Notes: generated from the sequence alone by a model not told the origin. A stretch of DNA of 64,000 nucleotides from Alloyangia mangrovi (GCF_002300555.2 NZ_NTHN02000013.1:1-64000), one strand, 5' to 3'. Counted from the first letter of the stretch, positions 38,350 through 48,949 are shown. Numbers and translations are program-made.

Positions 38350-39648
38350 ATGACGAGCTTCTTCGGAGACATCCCGAAACTCACCTACCAGCCGGAAGGG
38401 GGCAGCGAGTTTGCCTTCCGCCACTACAACCCCGACGAGATCGTTATGGGCAAGAGGCTGGAGGATCATCTGCGGTTTGCCATCGCCTATTGGCACAGCT
38501 TTGCCTGGGAGGGCGGCGATCCTTTCGGCGGGCGCACCTTCGACCGGCCGTGGTTCGGCTCTGAGATGGAGAGGGCCAAGATGAAGGCCGACGTGGCCTT
38601 CGAGATGTTCGACCTGCTGGACGTGCCCTTCTTCTGCTTCCACGACGCCGACGTGCGCCCCGAGGGCGCGGATTTCGCCGAGACCACGCGCAACCTCGAG
38701 GAAATCACCGACTACTTCACCCAGAAGATGGAGGGCTCGAAGACCCGCCTGCTCTGGGGCACGGCGAACCTCTTCACCCACCGCCGCTTCATGGCCGGTG
38801 CGGCCACGAACCCCGACCCCGAGGTCTTTGCCTGGTCCGCCGCGACGGTGAAGACCTGCATGGACGCCACCCACAAGCTCGGCGGCGAGAACTACGTGCT
38901 CTGGGGCGGACGCGAGGGCTACGAGACGCTGCTCAACACCGACCTCAAGCGCGAGGCCGAGCAGGCCGGGGCCTTCCTGTCGATGGTCGTCGACTACAAG
39001 CACAAGATCGGCTTCGAGGGCACGATCCTCATAGAGCCGAAGCCGCAGGAGCCCTCGAAGCACCAGTACGACTTCGACGTCGCCACGGTCTACGGCTTCC
39101 TCAAGCGCTTCGGGCTCGAGAACGAGGTGAAGCTGAACATAGAGCAGGGCCATGCGATCCTTGCCGGGCACAGCTTCGAGCACGAGCTGGCGCTGGCGGC
39201 CTCGCTGGGCCTCTTGGGCTCGATCGACATGAACCGCAACGACTATCAGTCGGGCTGGGACACCGACCAGTTCCCCGACAGCGTGCCCGAGGTGGCGCGG
39301 GCCTATTACGAGGTGCTCAAGGCGGGCGGTTTCACCACAGGCGGCACCAATTTCGATGCCAAGCTGCGGCGGCAATCGCTCGATCCGGAGGACCTGATCC
39401 TCGGCCACGCAGGGGCGATGGACGTTTGCGCGCGTGGGCTGAAGGCAGCGGCGGCGCTGCTCGAGGACGGCACTCTCGAGGCGCTGCGTACCGAGCGCTA
39501 CGCCGATTGGGAGACCCCCGAGAACAAGGCCCTGCTGACCTCGGACCTCGCCAGCATCGAGGCGCGGGTGCGGGATCGGGCGATCAACCCCGAGCCGCGC
39601 TCGGGGCGGCAGGAGCGGCTCGAGAACCTCTGGAACCGCTACGTGTGA
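38350..39648 (+). CDS. xylA: Xylose isomerase
   Basis: Interconverts D-xylose and D-xylulose. 432 residues, the length of class II enzymes. The active-site regions are intact: [13 protein letters not shown] with the catalytic His, [30 protein letters not shown] and [20 protein letters not shown] with the metal ligands. It follows xylG by 41 bp. A xylulokinase (xylB) gene is not next to it, so the kinase must be encoded elsewhere. Confidence 0.96.
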   Translation: MTSFFGDIPKLTYQPEGGSEFAFRHYNPDEIVMGKRLEDHLRFAIAYWHSFAWEGGDPFGGRTFDRPWFGSEMERAKMKADVAFEMFDLLDVPFFCFHDADVRPEGADFAETTRNLEEITDYFTQKMEGSKTRLLWGTANLFTHRRFMAGAATNPDPEVFAWSAATVKTCMDATHKLGGENYVLWGGREGYETLLNTDLKREAEQAGAFLSMVVDYKHKIGFEGTILIEPKPQEPSKHQYDFDVATVYGFLKRFGLENEVKLNIEQGHAILAGHSFEHELALAASLGLLGSIDMNRNDYQSGWDTDQFPDSVPEVARAYYEVLKAGGFTTGGTNFDAKLRRQSLDPEDLILGHAGAMDVCARGLKAAAALLEDGTLEALRTERYADWETPENKALLTSDLASIEARVRDRAINPEPRSGRQERLENLWNRYV

Positions 39649-39674
39649 GCTTTCGGGCCGGTGCTCCTGCGTGC

Positions 39675-39692
39675 CAGGCGCTTCGGCGCCTG
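39675..39692 (+). terminator. Terminator-like hairpin after xylA
   Basis: Perfect stem CAGGCGC/GCGCCTG around the stable TTCG loop, 27 bp past the xylA stop. No U-run follows; termination or mRNA protection is likely. Confidence 0.5.
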
Positions 39693-39801
39693 ACGGCGCC
39701 ATACTTCCGCCGAACTGCCCTGCGAACTTCCGACTTGCGTTCGGCCTCGGGTTGCATGCCACTCTGAGGACGACACTTTTTCGCTTTCGGAGGTCACCCC
39801 G

Positions 39802-40538
39802 ATGTTCAGGTTCCCCCGCCTCGCCCCGCTGCTGATCGCCCTCGCCGCGCCACTTTCGGCGCAGGTTCCGGCGGTCGATCTCGACGCCGCCGCGCGCAGC
39901 CCCGCCTTCCGCTGGCCGGTGCGTCCGGGCTGGCCCAGCCGTCCGGATCTTCCGAACCGTCCCGGCTGGCCCGGTGGTCCCGGCTGGGGAGGTGACTGGG
40001 CGCCGGGCTGGGGCGGCTACGGCGGGCTGGGCGTCTCCATCGACCTCGGCACCCGCGTGCCCGGCGCCGACGGCTCGGTGCGCGAGCCGGTGATGACCCT
40101 CGAGCGCGACAGCCCCGCCCGCACCAAGCGGATCCGCAATTCGCCCGCGCCCCGGCGGGCAGCGCGCCGCAAAGCGCCTCTCCCCGCCTCAGCCAGCCAC
40201 CCATCGTCGAGCGCGCCCCCGCCACCGCGGCCCCCGCCCTGCCCGGGCAGGCGCAGCAGGGTATCGGCGAGCTCAACGGCGGCGGCACGGCGCTGGGACA
40301 GGTGCTCAGCTCGGACGGCGAGAATTACGTGCTGCTGCTCACCCTGCCCGAGAGCCGCATCACCTGCCTCGGCCAGCTCGACGGGCCACCCGCGCTCTTC
40401 CCGAGCATGGGTTCGGCGCTGGCCTGCACCGACGGCGCTCAGGGCAACGCGCTCTTTGCCACTCCCGAGGAGGGCAGCGGCAGCAGCGCCAGCTTCACCC
40501 TCGACGGCGGGCGCGGCGGCTACCTGGTCTTTCCCTGA
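39802..40538 (+). pseudogene. Secreted Pro/Trp/Gly-rich protein, apparent 1-base frameshift
   Basis: Begins with a clear signal peptide ([20 protein letters not shown]), then a low-complexity region of repeated RPGWP-like units ([19 protein letters not shown]) and GW motifs. Near residue 116 a base seems to be missing in the C-run at 40150-40153: the other frame carries on without a stop as [19 protein letters not shown], then GIGELNGGGTALGQ and DGENYVLLLTLPESRITCLG, to a stop at 40538. Restoring one C gives 245 residues. The C-terminal part looks like a compact secreted domain. No family recognised. Confidence 0.6.
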
Positions 40539-40703
40539 CCCGCGCTCCCCACGCCCAAGCCAGCCCCGACGCGGCGGTCATTCCTTGGGCACTTGCCGCT
40601 TTGGTCCGCGGATTTCCGGGGATTTCCGTGGCCGCATCGCCCACCTCCGTTGCAAGCCCTCGGCCCGGCGCAGAGTGAGGGCACAGCAGCAGCCAGAGCC
40701 GTC

Positions 40704-42173
40704 ATGTCCCGCCAGAAATTCGACCTCCTCTCCTTCACCGGCAAGATGCGCATCCTCCACCTGACGTGGATCGCCTTCTTCCTGACCTTCGTCGTCTGGT
40801 TCAACCTCGCGCCGATGCTGCAGGCACTCCGCAACAGCCTCGGGCTCGACCAGGCTCAGGTGACGACACTCCTCGTGCTCAATGTCGCGCTGACCATTCC
40901 CGCGCGGATCGTGATCGGCGCGCTGACCGACCTCTGGGGGCCGCGGCGGGTCTACTCGGGGCTGCTCATCGTCTCAGCGCTCCCCTGCTTCGCCTTTGCC
41001 ATGGCCGACAGCTTTACCCAGCTCGCGCTGGCGCGCTTGGCCATCGGCTTCATCGGCGCGGGCTTCGTCATCGGCATTCGCATGATCTCGGAGTGGTTCC
41101 CCACAGAAGAGCTGGGCACGGCCCAGGGCATCTACGGCGGCTGGGGCAACTTCGGCTCGGCGGCGGCGGCCTTCACCCTGCCCGGCGTCGCGCTCTGGAT
41201 CGGCGGCGAGGACAGCTGGCGATGGGCGATCGGGCTGACCGGCGCGCTGGCCCTGATCTACGGGGTCGTCTACCGCGCTGCGGTGCGCGACGTGCCAGAG
41301 GGCAGAACCTACTTCCGGCCAAGGACTGCCACCGCGATGCAGGTCACCTCGAAGACGGACCTGCTCCTCCTGCTGGCGATGAAGCTGCCGCTCTGCATCG
41401 CGCTCGGCGCCCTGGCCTGGCGGCTGCGCGAGGTGGAACTCCTTTCGAGCGCGGTGCTGCAGGCGGTCTGCTCCGGCCTGCTGCTGCTCTTTCTGTGCGA
41501 CACGATGCTGACCCTGCGCGCCAACCGCCTGGTCCTGACCGGCGAGGTCCCCGCCCTCGAGCGCTACAGCTTCCGACAGGTGGCGATCCTAAGTACCCTC
41601 TACTTCGCCACCTTCGGCTCGGAGCTGGCGGTGGTCTCCATGCTGCCCCTGTTCTTTGCCGAGACCTTCGGCCTCTCGCCGGTGTCGGCGGGCGTGCTGG
41701 CCTCGGCCTATGCGGTCATGAACCTCATGTCGCGGCCCGGCGGCGGCTGGCTCTCGGACCGCTTCGGCCGCCGCCCGACACTGCTGATCCTCACCGCCGG
41801 GCTGGCGGCGGGCTATGCCGCCATGGGCCTCATCGGGGCCGACTGGCCGATCTGGGGGGCGGTGGCGGTCGCCATGGCCTGCTCGGTCTTCGTACAGGCG
41901 GGCGAAGGCGCGGTCTTTGCCGTGGTGCCACTGATCAGGCGCTCGCTCACCGGGCAGATCGCCGGGATGGCCGGGGCCTACGGCAATGTCGGCGCGGTGG
42001 TCTACCTTCTCGTCTACACACTGGTCGACACCGCGACCTTCTTCTTCGTCATCGCGAGCACCGCGGTGCTTGGCTTTGTCGCGCTGCTTTTCCTCGAGGA
42101 GCCCAGCGGCGAGATTTCCGAGGTGGCCGCGGACGGCACGGTCACCCGGATCCGAGTGGGGCTCCGGGCCTGA
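40704..42173 (+). CDS. Major facilitator transporter, nitrate/nitrite (NarK/NNP-like)
   Basis: 489-residue, 12-helix MFS protein. The two NNP signature glycine motifs are present, GWGNFGSAAAAF in helix 5 and GAYGNVGAVVYLLV in helix 11, with the MFS loop DLWGPRRVYSG. These point to nitrate or nitrite transport. No nitrate reductase genes are adjacent, so the assignment rests on motifs. A weak ribosome-binding site precedes ATG 40704. An unusually long central loop separates the two halves (about residues 190-290). Confidence 0.8.
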   Translation: MSRQKFDLLSFTGKMRILHLTWIAFFLTFVVWFNLAPMLQALRNSLGLDQAQVTTLLVLNVALTIPARIVIGALTDLWGPRRVYSGLLIVSALPCFAFAMADSFTQLALARLAIGFIGAGFVIGIRMISEWFPTEELGTAQGIYGGWGNFGSAAAAFTLPGVALWIGGEDSWRWAIGLTGALALIYGVVYRAAVRDVPEGRTYFRPRTATAMQVTSKTDLLLLLAMKLPLCIALGALAWRLREVELLSSAVLQAVCSGLLLLFLCDTMLTLRANRLVLTGEVPALERYSFRQVAILSTLYFATFGSELAVVSMLPLFFAETFGLSPVSAGVLASAYAVMNLMSRPGGGWLSDRFGRRPTLLILTAGLAAGYAAMGLIGADWPIWGAVAVAMACSVFVQAGEGAVFAVVPLIRRSLTGQIAGMAGAYGNVGAVVYLLVYTLVDTATFFFVIASTAVLGFVALLFLEEPSGEISEVAADGTVTRIRVGLRA

Positions 42174-42201
42174 GCCTGCGACTGGCCTTCGGGCAGCAGA
42201 A

Positions 42202-43095
42202 TCAGAGCGACGAGAGCCTTTCACGGATCGACTGCACGACGAAGCGCGGCTCGGGGATCGAGGCGACATGCGGGGTGATCAGCACCCTCGGATGCGTCCA
42301 GAGCGGGTGCTCGCGCGGCAGGGGCTCGGTCTCGAAGACATCCATCGAGGCGCCCGAGAGATGCCCCGCATCGAGCAGCGCCAGAAGATCCTCCTCGACC
42401 ACCTGCCCGCCACGCCCGATCTGCACCAGCGCCGCGCCCTGCGGCAGTTTCGACAGGAGAGCCGCGTCGATCATCCCTTGCGTCGCACCGGTCAGCGGCA
42501 GCACGTTGACCAGGATGTCGGTGCGGGCGAGGAAGGCCTCCAGCCCGTCTCCATGGAAATGCTCCACCCCCGGCTCCGCCGGCTCGGGCGCCCGGCGCGC
42601 GTAGCCTGCGACCGGATAGCCCAGTCCCACCAGCGCCTTGGCGATGGCCCGCCCCATGTGACCAAAGCCCAGCACGCCGACCCGGCGATGCTCCGCAGAG
42701 AAGCCGGACGCGGCGCGCGACCATTCCGCGTGCGCCTGCTGCGCAACGTAGCGTCCGATGTCGCGGTGATGCCAGACCACGTGGAACGTGGCGAAGGCCG
42801 CCATCTGCAGCGCCTGGTCCGCATCCTCGACCCGGAAGACCGGCACATGCGCCGGGCGCGACGGGCAGGCCATGATCGCGTCGGTCCCGGCCCCGGCGGA
42901 GAAGATCGCCTTCAGGTTGCTCATCCCCTCGAAGAGATCGTCGGGCGGCCGGAAGGTGAAGGCGAAGGTCACCTCGGATTTGTCGGCCACATCCTCGGGG
43001 CGCAGGACGGTGAGCTCCGGGGCGTGTTCGCCGAACACCGGGGGATAGAGCCGCCAGAGATCGACGCCGCTCGTCGTCGCGATGACGCCCTTCAT
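42202..43095 (-). CDS. D-2-hydroxyacid dehydrogenase, GhrA-like (glyoxylate/hydroxypyruvate reductase)
   Basis: NAD(P)H-dependent reductase of 2-oxoacids, 297 residues. The nucleotide fold carries GVLGFGHMGRAIAKAL; catalytic Arg is in IGRGGQVVEEDLL, Glu in DVFETEPLPREHPLW and His in ITPHVAS. The length and the FSAGAGTDAIM substrate segment match GhrA. Convergent with the NarK-like gene. No other glyoxylate genes are nearby. Confidence 0.88.
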   Translation of the reverse strand: MKGVIATTSGVDLWRLYPPVFGEHAPELTVLRPEDVADKSEVTFAFTFRPPDDLFEGMSNLKAIFSAGAGTDAIMACPSRPAHVPVFRVEDADQALQMAAFATFHVVWHHRDIGRYVAQQAHAEWSRAASGFSAEHRRVGVLGFGHMGRAIAKALVGLGYPVAGYARRAPEPAEPGVEHFHGDGLEAFLARTDILVNVLPLTGATQGMIDAALLSKLPQGAALVQIGRGGQVVEEDLLALLDAGHLSGASMDVFETEPLPREHPLWTHPRVLITPHVASIPEPRFVVQSIRERLSSL

Positions 43096-43386
43096 GCCAC
43101 GCCTGCCTTTGCCCCGCGGGTGCCCGGCCCTGCCTGCAGCTGCCGCTTGCGGTCCCCTCGGGACCTTGGGAAGATGTCGTGCATGGCTCGGGTCTCCATC
43201 AGCTTGCCTGCCCTCGGCGCGCCGATCGGGTCTTGGGACTGCGACGCCCCGCGGGCGACGGGGATCGGCGGCCCGGAACGCTTGCGCAGATCGGGAAAAA
43301 GGTCCAGCGCCCGGCTACTGATCGGCATGATCGGCTCATGACGCGGCGCTTCGGCAACGGTTGACCTGGCGGCACGGACCGGAGGC

Positions 43387-44343
43387 TCAGCTCAGAGGGT
43401 GGAAGCAGGCGACCTGCGTCGCCCCGCCCGTCGCCGAGAGCCGCGGCACCTCGGCCCGGCAGCGGTCCGTCGCCCGCGGGCAGCGCGCGGCAAAGGCGCA
43501 GCCGGGTGGCGGATTCAGCGGATCGGGCAGCTCTGTCCCCTCCTGCTCGGGCGCCCGCAGCGGGCGCCCCACCACCGGCGCGCTGTCGGCGAGCAGCTTG
43601 GTGTAGGGGTGGCGCGGCGCGCGGAACACCTCCACGGCCGGGCCGAGTTCGACCACCGAGCCGAAATAGAGCACCGCGATCCGGTCGCTCACCGCCTCGA
43701 CCACCGCCAGATCGTGCGAGATGAACAGATAGGTCAGCCCGAACTCGGCCTTGAGGTCCGCGAGCAGGTTCAGCACCTGCGCCTGCACAGAGACATCCAG
43801 CGCCGAGACCGGCTCGTCGAGAATGAGGGTGCTCGCCTGCGCCGCCAGCGCACGCGCGATGCCGATGCGCTGCGCCTGCCCGCCCGAGAACTCGTGCGGG
43901 TAGCGCTCGAGGAATTCCTCGCGCAGGTTCACGCTGGCGAAAATCTCGGAAATGCGCCGGTTGCGGTCGGCCCGGCCCATGCCGTGCAGGCGCTTCAGCG
44001 GCGCCTCCATGATCTGCCGAATGGTCTTGCGCGGGTTGAGCGAGGAGATCGGATCCTGAAAGACGTACTGGATGCGCTTGCCGAAGAGGGCCGGGTTGGC
44101 GTTGTCGAGCGCCGCGCCGTCGATCTCGATGCTCCCCGTCGTGGGCGCAATCAGGCCCACCAGAAGGCGTGCCAGCGTGGACTTGCCGCAGCCGCTCTCA
44201 CCGACGATGCCCAGCGTCTCGCCCCGCGGTACCTCGAGCGTGATCGGATGCACCGCATGGACATGTCCCACCGGTCCGCCGAAGAGCCGCCGCCCCACGG
44301 CGAAGGATTTCGACAAGTCGGTCAGCTTCAACGCGACGCTCAT
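43387..44343 (-). CDS. Peptide ABC transporter ATP-binding protein (DppF/OppF-like)
   Basis: ATPase of an oligopeptide, dipeptide or nickel importer, 318 residues. Walker A GESGCGKST, FQDPISSLNPR, signature FSGGQAQRIGIARAL, Walker B LILDEPVSALD and the C-terminal Cys-rich oligo-HPY region GCAFAARCPRATDRC. Start 44343 ([14 protein letters not shown]) overlaps the stop of the upstream permease-ATPase gene (ATGA). Last gene of the five-function operon. Confidence 0.92.
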   Translation of the reverse strand: MSVALKLTDLSKSFAVGRRLFGGPVGHVHAVHPITLEVPRGETLGIVGESGCGKSTLARLLVGLIAPTTGSIEIDGAALDNANPALFGKRIQYVFQDPISSLNPRKTIRQIMEAPLKRLHGMGRADRNRRISEIFASVNLREEFLERYPHEFSGGQAQRIGIARALAAQASTLILDEPVSALDVSVQAQVLNLLADLKAEFGLTYLFISHDLAVVEAVSDRIAVLYFGSVVELGPAVEVFRAPRHPYTKLLADSAPVVGRPLRAPEQEGTELPDPLNPPPGCAFAARCPRATDRCRAEVPRLSATGGATQVACFHPLS

Positions 44344-46223
44344 TCTGCGGCCTCCTGCAGCGGCGCTTCGGGATGGATACACCGCACCGCGCGCATCCCG
44401 GCGCGGTGCAGGTCGATCTCGGTGGCCCGGCAGTCGGGCCGCGCCCGGGTGCACCGCTCGGCAAAGGCGCAGCCCTGCGGCAGGCGGTCCACCACTGGCG
44501 GCAGCCCGGGGATCGCTTCGAGCCGCCTTTTCCCCGTGCCGAGCTCTGGCACGCAGGCCATGAGCCGCGCCGTATAGGGATGCAGCGGCGTGTCGAGGAT
44601 CGCCTTGGTCGGCCCCTCTTCGACGATGCGCCCGGCATACATCACAGCCACCCGATCGCAGAGCTGCGCCACCACGCCGAAGTCATGGGTGATGAAGACG
44701 ATAGCCAGCCCGCGTTCGCGCCGCAGGTCGTCGAGCAGCGCGAGGATCTGCGCCTGCACCGTGACGTCGAGCGCGGTGGTCGGCTCGTCGGCAATGATCA
44801 CGTCGGGCTCGTTGGCAAGCGCAATGGCGATGCCGATGCGCTGGCGCATGCCGCCCGAGAGCTCGTGCGGGTAGTCGCTCAGGCGCTTTTCGGGGTTCGG
44901 GATACGCACCGACTTCAGCAGCTCCAGCGCCCGGGCCCGGCCGTCCTTCTGCCCGATGGGCCGGTGGGCGCGGATCGCCTCGATGAGCTGGTCGCCGACG
45001 CGGTAGAGCGGGTGCAGCGTCGCCAGCGGGTCCTGGAAGATATAGGCCACGTTGCGCCCGCGCATGTCGCGCAGACGGCCGTAGGACGCGCCGATCAGGT
45101 CCTCGCCCTCGTAGCGCACCGCGCCGCCGGCGATCACCCCGGGCGGCGAGGCCACCAGCCCCATGACGCTGAGTGCGGTGACCGACTTGCCCGAGCCGCT
45201 CTCGCCGATGAGGCCAAGGCATTCACCGGGCTTCACATGCAGCGACACGCCGCCCACCGCGCGGTAAACCCGGTCCTTGACGTGGAACTGGGTCTGCAGC
45301 TCCTGCACCTCGAGCAGCCCCTGCCCCGCGCTTTCCGGCACCGGGCCTTTGCGGTCCACCCGGGTCGCCGCCATTGGCCGCGACAGCGCGCCGGACTTCA
45401 GCCGCGGGTCGAGGGCGTCGCGCACCCCGTCGCCGAGCAGGTTGATCGACATGACGATGATCAGGATAATCAGCCCCGGCACCACCGAGGTGTGCGGGTT
45501 GGTGATCAGCGCCGAGCGCGCCTCGCCCAGCATCGAGCCCAGATCCGCCTGCGGCGGCTGCGAGCCGAGGCCTAGGAAGCTGAGCCCCGCCGTCTCGAGG
45601 ATCATCCAGCCGATGGTCGTGGACATGGCGATGACGATCACCGGGATCACGTTGGGCAGGATCTCCGACAGGATGATGCGGGTGTTTGACAGGCCCGAAA
45701 GCCGCGCGGCATCGATAAACTCGCGATGCGCGAGGCCGACCGTGATGCCGCGGATATTGCGCGCGAAGAAGGGCATGTTGACCGCCGCCACGGCGATCAG
45801 CGCATTGAGCAGCCCCGGCCCCAGCGCCGCGACGATGGCCAGCGCCAGCAGGATGTAGGGAAAGGCCATGAGCATATCGACGCCGCGCATGATCAGGTTG
45901 TCGGTGCGCCCGCCGTAGAACCCCGAGATGATGCCCACCGCCGCGCCGATGCTGGCCGCCGCGATGGCCGCGGCGAAGCCCACCGCCAGCGACAGCCGCG
46001 TGCCCCAGAGCAGCCGCGACAGCAGGTCCCGGCCAAGATGATCGGTGCCCAGCAGCGCGCCCTCGGAAAACGGCCGTTGGAAGCGCGCGCCGGTGTTGGT
46101 GACGTCGGGATCGGCCAGCGGCAGAAGCGGGGTGACCAGCGCAAGCAGCACCACCAGCGCCATCACGACGCCCCCGGCCAGTGCCAGCCGGTTGCGGGCG
46201 AGGAGTTTGAGAAAGCCGCTCAT
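44340..46223 (-). CDS. Fused peptide ABC transporter permease (DppC) and ATP-binding protein (DppD)
   Basis: 627-residue fusion. Residues 1-280 are a DppC-type permease with about six helices ([60 protein letters not shown]). After a 20-residue linker, residues 305-627 are a DppD-type ATPase ([43 protein letters not shown], and the C-terminal [15 protein letters not shown]). Permease/ATPase fusions of this kind occur in several alphaproteobacterial peptide importers. Coupled by ATGA overlaps on both sides. Confidence 0.92.
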   Translation of the reverse strand: MSGFLKLLARNRLALAGGVVMALVVLLALVTPLLPLADPDVTNTGARFQRPFSEGALLGTDHLGRDLLSRLLWGTRLSLAVGFAAAIAAASIGAAVGIISGFYGGRTDNLIMRGVDMLMAFPYILLALAIVAALGPGLLNALIAVAAVNMPFFARNIRGITVGLAHREFIDAARLSGLSNTRIILSEILPNVIPVIVIAMSTTIGWMILETAGLSFLGLGSQPPQADLGSMLGEARSALITNPHTSVVPGLIILIIVMSINLLGDGVRDALDPRLKSGALSRPMAATRVDRKGPVPESAGQGLLEVQELQTQFHVKDRVYRAVGGVSLHVKPGECLGLIGESGSGKSVTALSVMGLVASPPGVIAGGAVRYEGEDLIGASYGRLRDMRGRNVAYIFQDPLATLHPLYRVGDQLIEAIRAHRPIGQKDGRARALELLKSVRIPNPEKRLSDYPHELSGGMRQRIGIAIALANEPDVIIADEPTTALDVTVQAQILALLDDLRRERGLAIVFITHDFGVVAQLCDRVAVMYAGRIVEEGPTKAILDTPLHPYTARLMACVPELGTGKRRLEAIPGLPPVVDRLPQGCAFAERCTRARPDCRATEIDLHRAGMRAVRCIHPEAPLQEAAE

Positions 46224-47167
46224 GTCTTGATCCTCGGGTCGAGCAGGCTCTGCGCCACGTCCACCGCGATGTTGAAGAGCACGTAGCATGCGGCGACCAG
46301 CACCACTCCGCCCTGCACCAGCAGGATGTCGCGCTTGAGGATCGCATCGACCAGCATCCGCCCCACCCCGGGCCACTGGAAGACGATCTCGATATAGACC
46401 GCGCCCGACAGCACGAAGCCCGCTTGGATGCCCAGCACGGGGATGATGGAGACCATGGCCGCCTTCAGCGCGTGGCGCCAGATCACCCCGCGCTCGTGCA
46501 CCCCCTTGGCCCGCGCGGTGCGGATGAAATCCTGCCGCAGCACCTCGAGCATGGCCGAGCGCGACAGCCGCGCGATGACCCCGGTTGCCACCACGGCGAG
46601 AGCAATGGCGGGCAGAGTCAGGTGCTGGATCAGCGCACAGAGGTCGCGGTCACCATAGATCGGCCACATGCCCGAGACTGGGAACCACCTCAGCTTCACC
46701 GCGAAGATCAGGATCATCATCATGCCGAGGAAGAACGACGGGATGGAGATCCCCAGCAGCACCGCGAAGGTGATGCTCTTGTCGGCCCAGCCGTACTGGT
46801 TCGCCGCCGAGATCACCCCCGCCACGATGCCGAAGATGGAACAGAGAACAAAGGCCGTGCCCGCCAGAACCAGCGTCGCCCCGAAGCGCTCCACCACCTC
46901 GTCGAGCACCGGCCGGTTGAGCGAGAAGGAGGTACCGAAATCCCCGCCCAGCATATTGCCGAGCCAGATGAAATACTGCTGCACCAGCGGCTTGTCGAGC
47001 CCGAGGTCGCGGTTAAGCTTCTCGACGTTTTCCGGCGTCGCATAGGATCCGAGGATCGCAGTCGCCGGATCGCCGGGGATCAGCGCCATGATCGCGAAGA
47101 CGATCACGGTGATCCCCAGCAGCACCGGGATGGCCGAGAGCAGTCGCTTGAGGATGTACCCCGTCAT
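46220..47167 (-). CDS. Peptide ABC transporter permease (DppB-like)
   Basis: First membrane subunit, 315 residues, six helices. Begins MTGYILKRLLSAIPVLLGIT, the DppB/OppB N-terminal signature; LARLSRSAMLEVLRQDFIRT is the coupling loop, and EIVFQWPGVGRMLVDAILKR is conserved near the end. The stop overlaps the fused permease-ATPase start. It follows the binding-protein gene by 101 bp. Confidence 0.92.
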   Translation of the reverse strand: MTGYILKRLLSAIPVLLGITVIVFAIMALIPGDPATAILGSYATPENVEKLNRDLGLDKPLVQQYFIWLGNMLGGDFGTSFSLNRPVLDEVVERFGATLVLAGTAFVLCSIFGIVAGVISAANQYGWADKSITFAVLLGISIPSFFLGMMMILIFAVKLRWFPVSGMWPIYGDRDLCALIQHLTLPAIALAVVATGVIARLSRSAMLEVLRQDFIRTARAKGVHERGVIWRHALKAAMVSIIPVLGIQAGFVLSGAVYIEIVFQWPGVGRMLVDAILKRDILLVQGGVVLVAACYVLFNIAVDVAQSLLDPRIKT

Positions 47168-47268
47168 GGCAGCTCCATGGGTTCGGACCGGGGCACCCGG
47201 CCCCGTTCATCTGGCACAGTGTGCAGCGGAGGCGCCCGGCGGCCGGGGCGCCCCCGACCGCCAGTGGA

Positions 47269-48846
47269 TCAGTTCTTCACCACCTCGTCGAGGAGCAGGA
47301 AGAACGACGGCTGCAGCGAGAAGTTCTCGACCCGCTCCGAGGTCGCCGCGTTCTGCTTCCAGTTCGCCACGAAGACCCAGGGCGCATCCTCCTGCACGAT
47401 GGTCTGCATCTGCTTGTAGAGCTCGGCGCGCTCGTCCTGATTAGTGGCGACGCGCGCGGCTTCCAGCAGCTCATCGACCTCGGCGTTGGAATAATAGCCC
47501 GAGTTGAAGCCGCCCTTGTCGGGCCAGGCATCGCTGCGCAGCGCAAGGAAGGGCAGCGTGTCGGGATCGTTGGTCATCCACGCCATCTCGGCCATGTCCG
47601 CCTTGCCCTCGAGCCCCGGGTTCACCTCGCCGAGGAAGGTGTTCCACTCGTAGGTTTCGATCTTGGTGTCGAAGCCCACGGCATTGAGGTCGGCCTGGAT
47701 GGCGGTGCCCATGGCGATAGGATCGAGCATCCCCGAGCCGCCCTCGGTGACGTAGAAGGTCAGCTCCGCCCCCTCGGCCCCGGCCTCGGCGAGCAGTTCC
47801 TTGGCCTTCTCGGGGTCATAGGGATAGGGCTCGAGGTCGTCGTTATAGGCCCAGGCAAAGGCGGGCGGCGTCGGCCCGGCGGCGACCTCGGCGGTGCCCT
47901 CGAGCACGTCGTTCACCAGCGCCTCCTTGTTGACCGCGTAGTTCGCGGCCTGCCGCACGCGCTTGTCGGAGAACGGCCCTTCCTTGGCGTTGAGGATCAG
48001 GAACCAGACGTGCGGGCCGGCCTGCTCGTGAACGGTATAGGTCTCGCCCTGGAACTCGCTCAGCGCCACGGGCGGCACCTCGACCATCAGGTCGATCCCG
48101 CCCGCCAGCATCTCGGCTGTGCGGGTGTTGGCGTCGGTGATGGGGCGGAAGACCACCGCCTGCAGCTCCGGCGCGCCGTCCCAGTAGTCGGGGTTGGCCT
48201 CTATCACCACCGCCTCGTTGGCGCGCCATTCGGCGAACTTGAACGGCCCGGTGCCTGCGGGATTGCGTCCGTAGTCCGCGCCGTATTGCTCGACCGCGGC
48301 GGGCGAGACCAGCAGGCCGGTCGGATAGGCGAGGTTCGACAGGAAGGGCGCGTAGGGTTCCGAGAGGGTAAACTTGACGGTCAGAGCATCAACGGCCTCG
48401 ACGCTCTCCACCGAGGAGAAGAAGAAGGCCAGCGGGAAGGGACCGGTGTCGTGGAACGGATGGCCCTCATCGAGCATCCGGTCGAAGTTGAACTTCACCG
48501 CCTCGGCGTTGAACGGCGCACCGTCGTGGAATGAGACGCCTTCGCGCAGGGTGAAGGTATACTCGGTACCATCCTCGGAAATCGTCCAGTCCGTTGCCAG
48601 CGCCGGCTCGACCTCCAGCGTGCCATCCTTGTAGCGCACGAGACCGTCGTAGACGTTCATCAGGATGCGGAAATCGTTCACCGCGGTCACCGCGGCGGGG
48701 TCGAGCGATTTCGGCTCGGCGATCTGCCCGACGATGAGAACCCCCGGCGGGGTCTGCGCCTGCGCGGCCGTCAGCGTGCCGAACGTCAATGTGAGCGCGG
48801 TGCCCGCGGCCAGCAGGCCCCGGCGGGTGAAGGACGTTATGGACAT
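47269..48846 (-). CDS. Peptide ABC transporter substrate-binding protein (family 5, DppA-like)
   Basis: Periplasmic receptor of 525 residues. An N-terminal signal (SITSFTRRGLLAAGTALTLT) carries a TRRG twin-arginine-like motif. The conserved signature VEPALATDWTISEDGTEYTF is at about residues 80-100, followed by LREGVSFHDGAPFNAEAVKF. Family 5 proteins bind di- or oligopeptides, nickel, heme or glutathione; the substrate is not evident. First gene of the operon, divergent from a DUF1028 gene and downstream of two palindromic candidate operators. Confidence 0.9.
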   Translation of the reverse strand: MSITSFTRRGLLAAGTALTLTFGTLTAAQAQTPPGVLIVGQIAEPKSLDPAAVTAVNDFRILMNVYDGLVRYKDGTLEVEPALATDWTISEDGTEYTFTLREGVSFHDGAPFNAEAVKFNFDRMLDEGHPFHDTGPFPLAFFFSSVESVEAVDALTVKFTLSEPYAPFLSNLAYPTGLLVSPAAVEQYGADYGRNPAGTGPFKFAEWRANEAVVIEANPDYWDGAPELQAVVFRPITDANTRTAEMLAGGIDLMVEVPPVALSEFQGETYTVHEQAGPHVWFLILNAKEGPFSDKRVRQAANYAVNKEALVNDVLEGTAEVAAGPTPPAFAWAYNDDLEPYPYDPEKAKELLAEAGAEGAELTFYVTEGGSGMLDPIAMGTAIQADLNAVGFDTKIETYEWNTFLGEVNPGLEGKADMAEMAWMTNDPDTLPFLALRSDAWPDKGGFNSGYYSNAEVDELLEAARVATNQDERAELYKQMQTIVQEDAPWVFVANWKQNAATSERVENFSLQPSFFLLLDEVVKN

Positions 48847-48878
48847 TTCGTGACCTCCCAGCTGGTCAGGATGAATTA

Positions 48879-48920
48879 TTTATCATGATAAATTGCATCA
48901 GGCCAAATTTTCATGATAAA
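48879..48920. promoter_or_regulatory. Paired palindromic operators between dppA-like gene and DUF1028 gene
   Basis: Site 1, TTTATCATGATAAA at 48879-48892, is a perfect 14-bp palindrome. Site 2, TTTTCATGATAAA at 48908-48920, shares the TCATGATAAA core. The centres are 28 bp apart. They lie in the 103-bp gap of divergent genes, close to where both promoters must be. The likely binder is the GntR/FCD regulator at 49636-50394. This link is inferred, not shown. Confidence 0.6.
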
Positions 48921-48949
48921 TTCAAGCCTGCAGCAGACAGGTTCGGTGA

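Noticed and set aside
43092-43328. 78-codon minus-strand frame overlapping the GhrA-like start by ATGA
   Set aside because: The overlap is suggestive, but the peptide is Arg/Pro-rich with no fold, and the 291-bp gap has several equal frames on both strands. Not supported as a gene.
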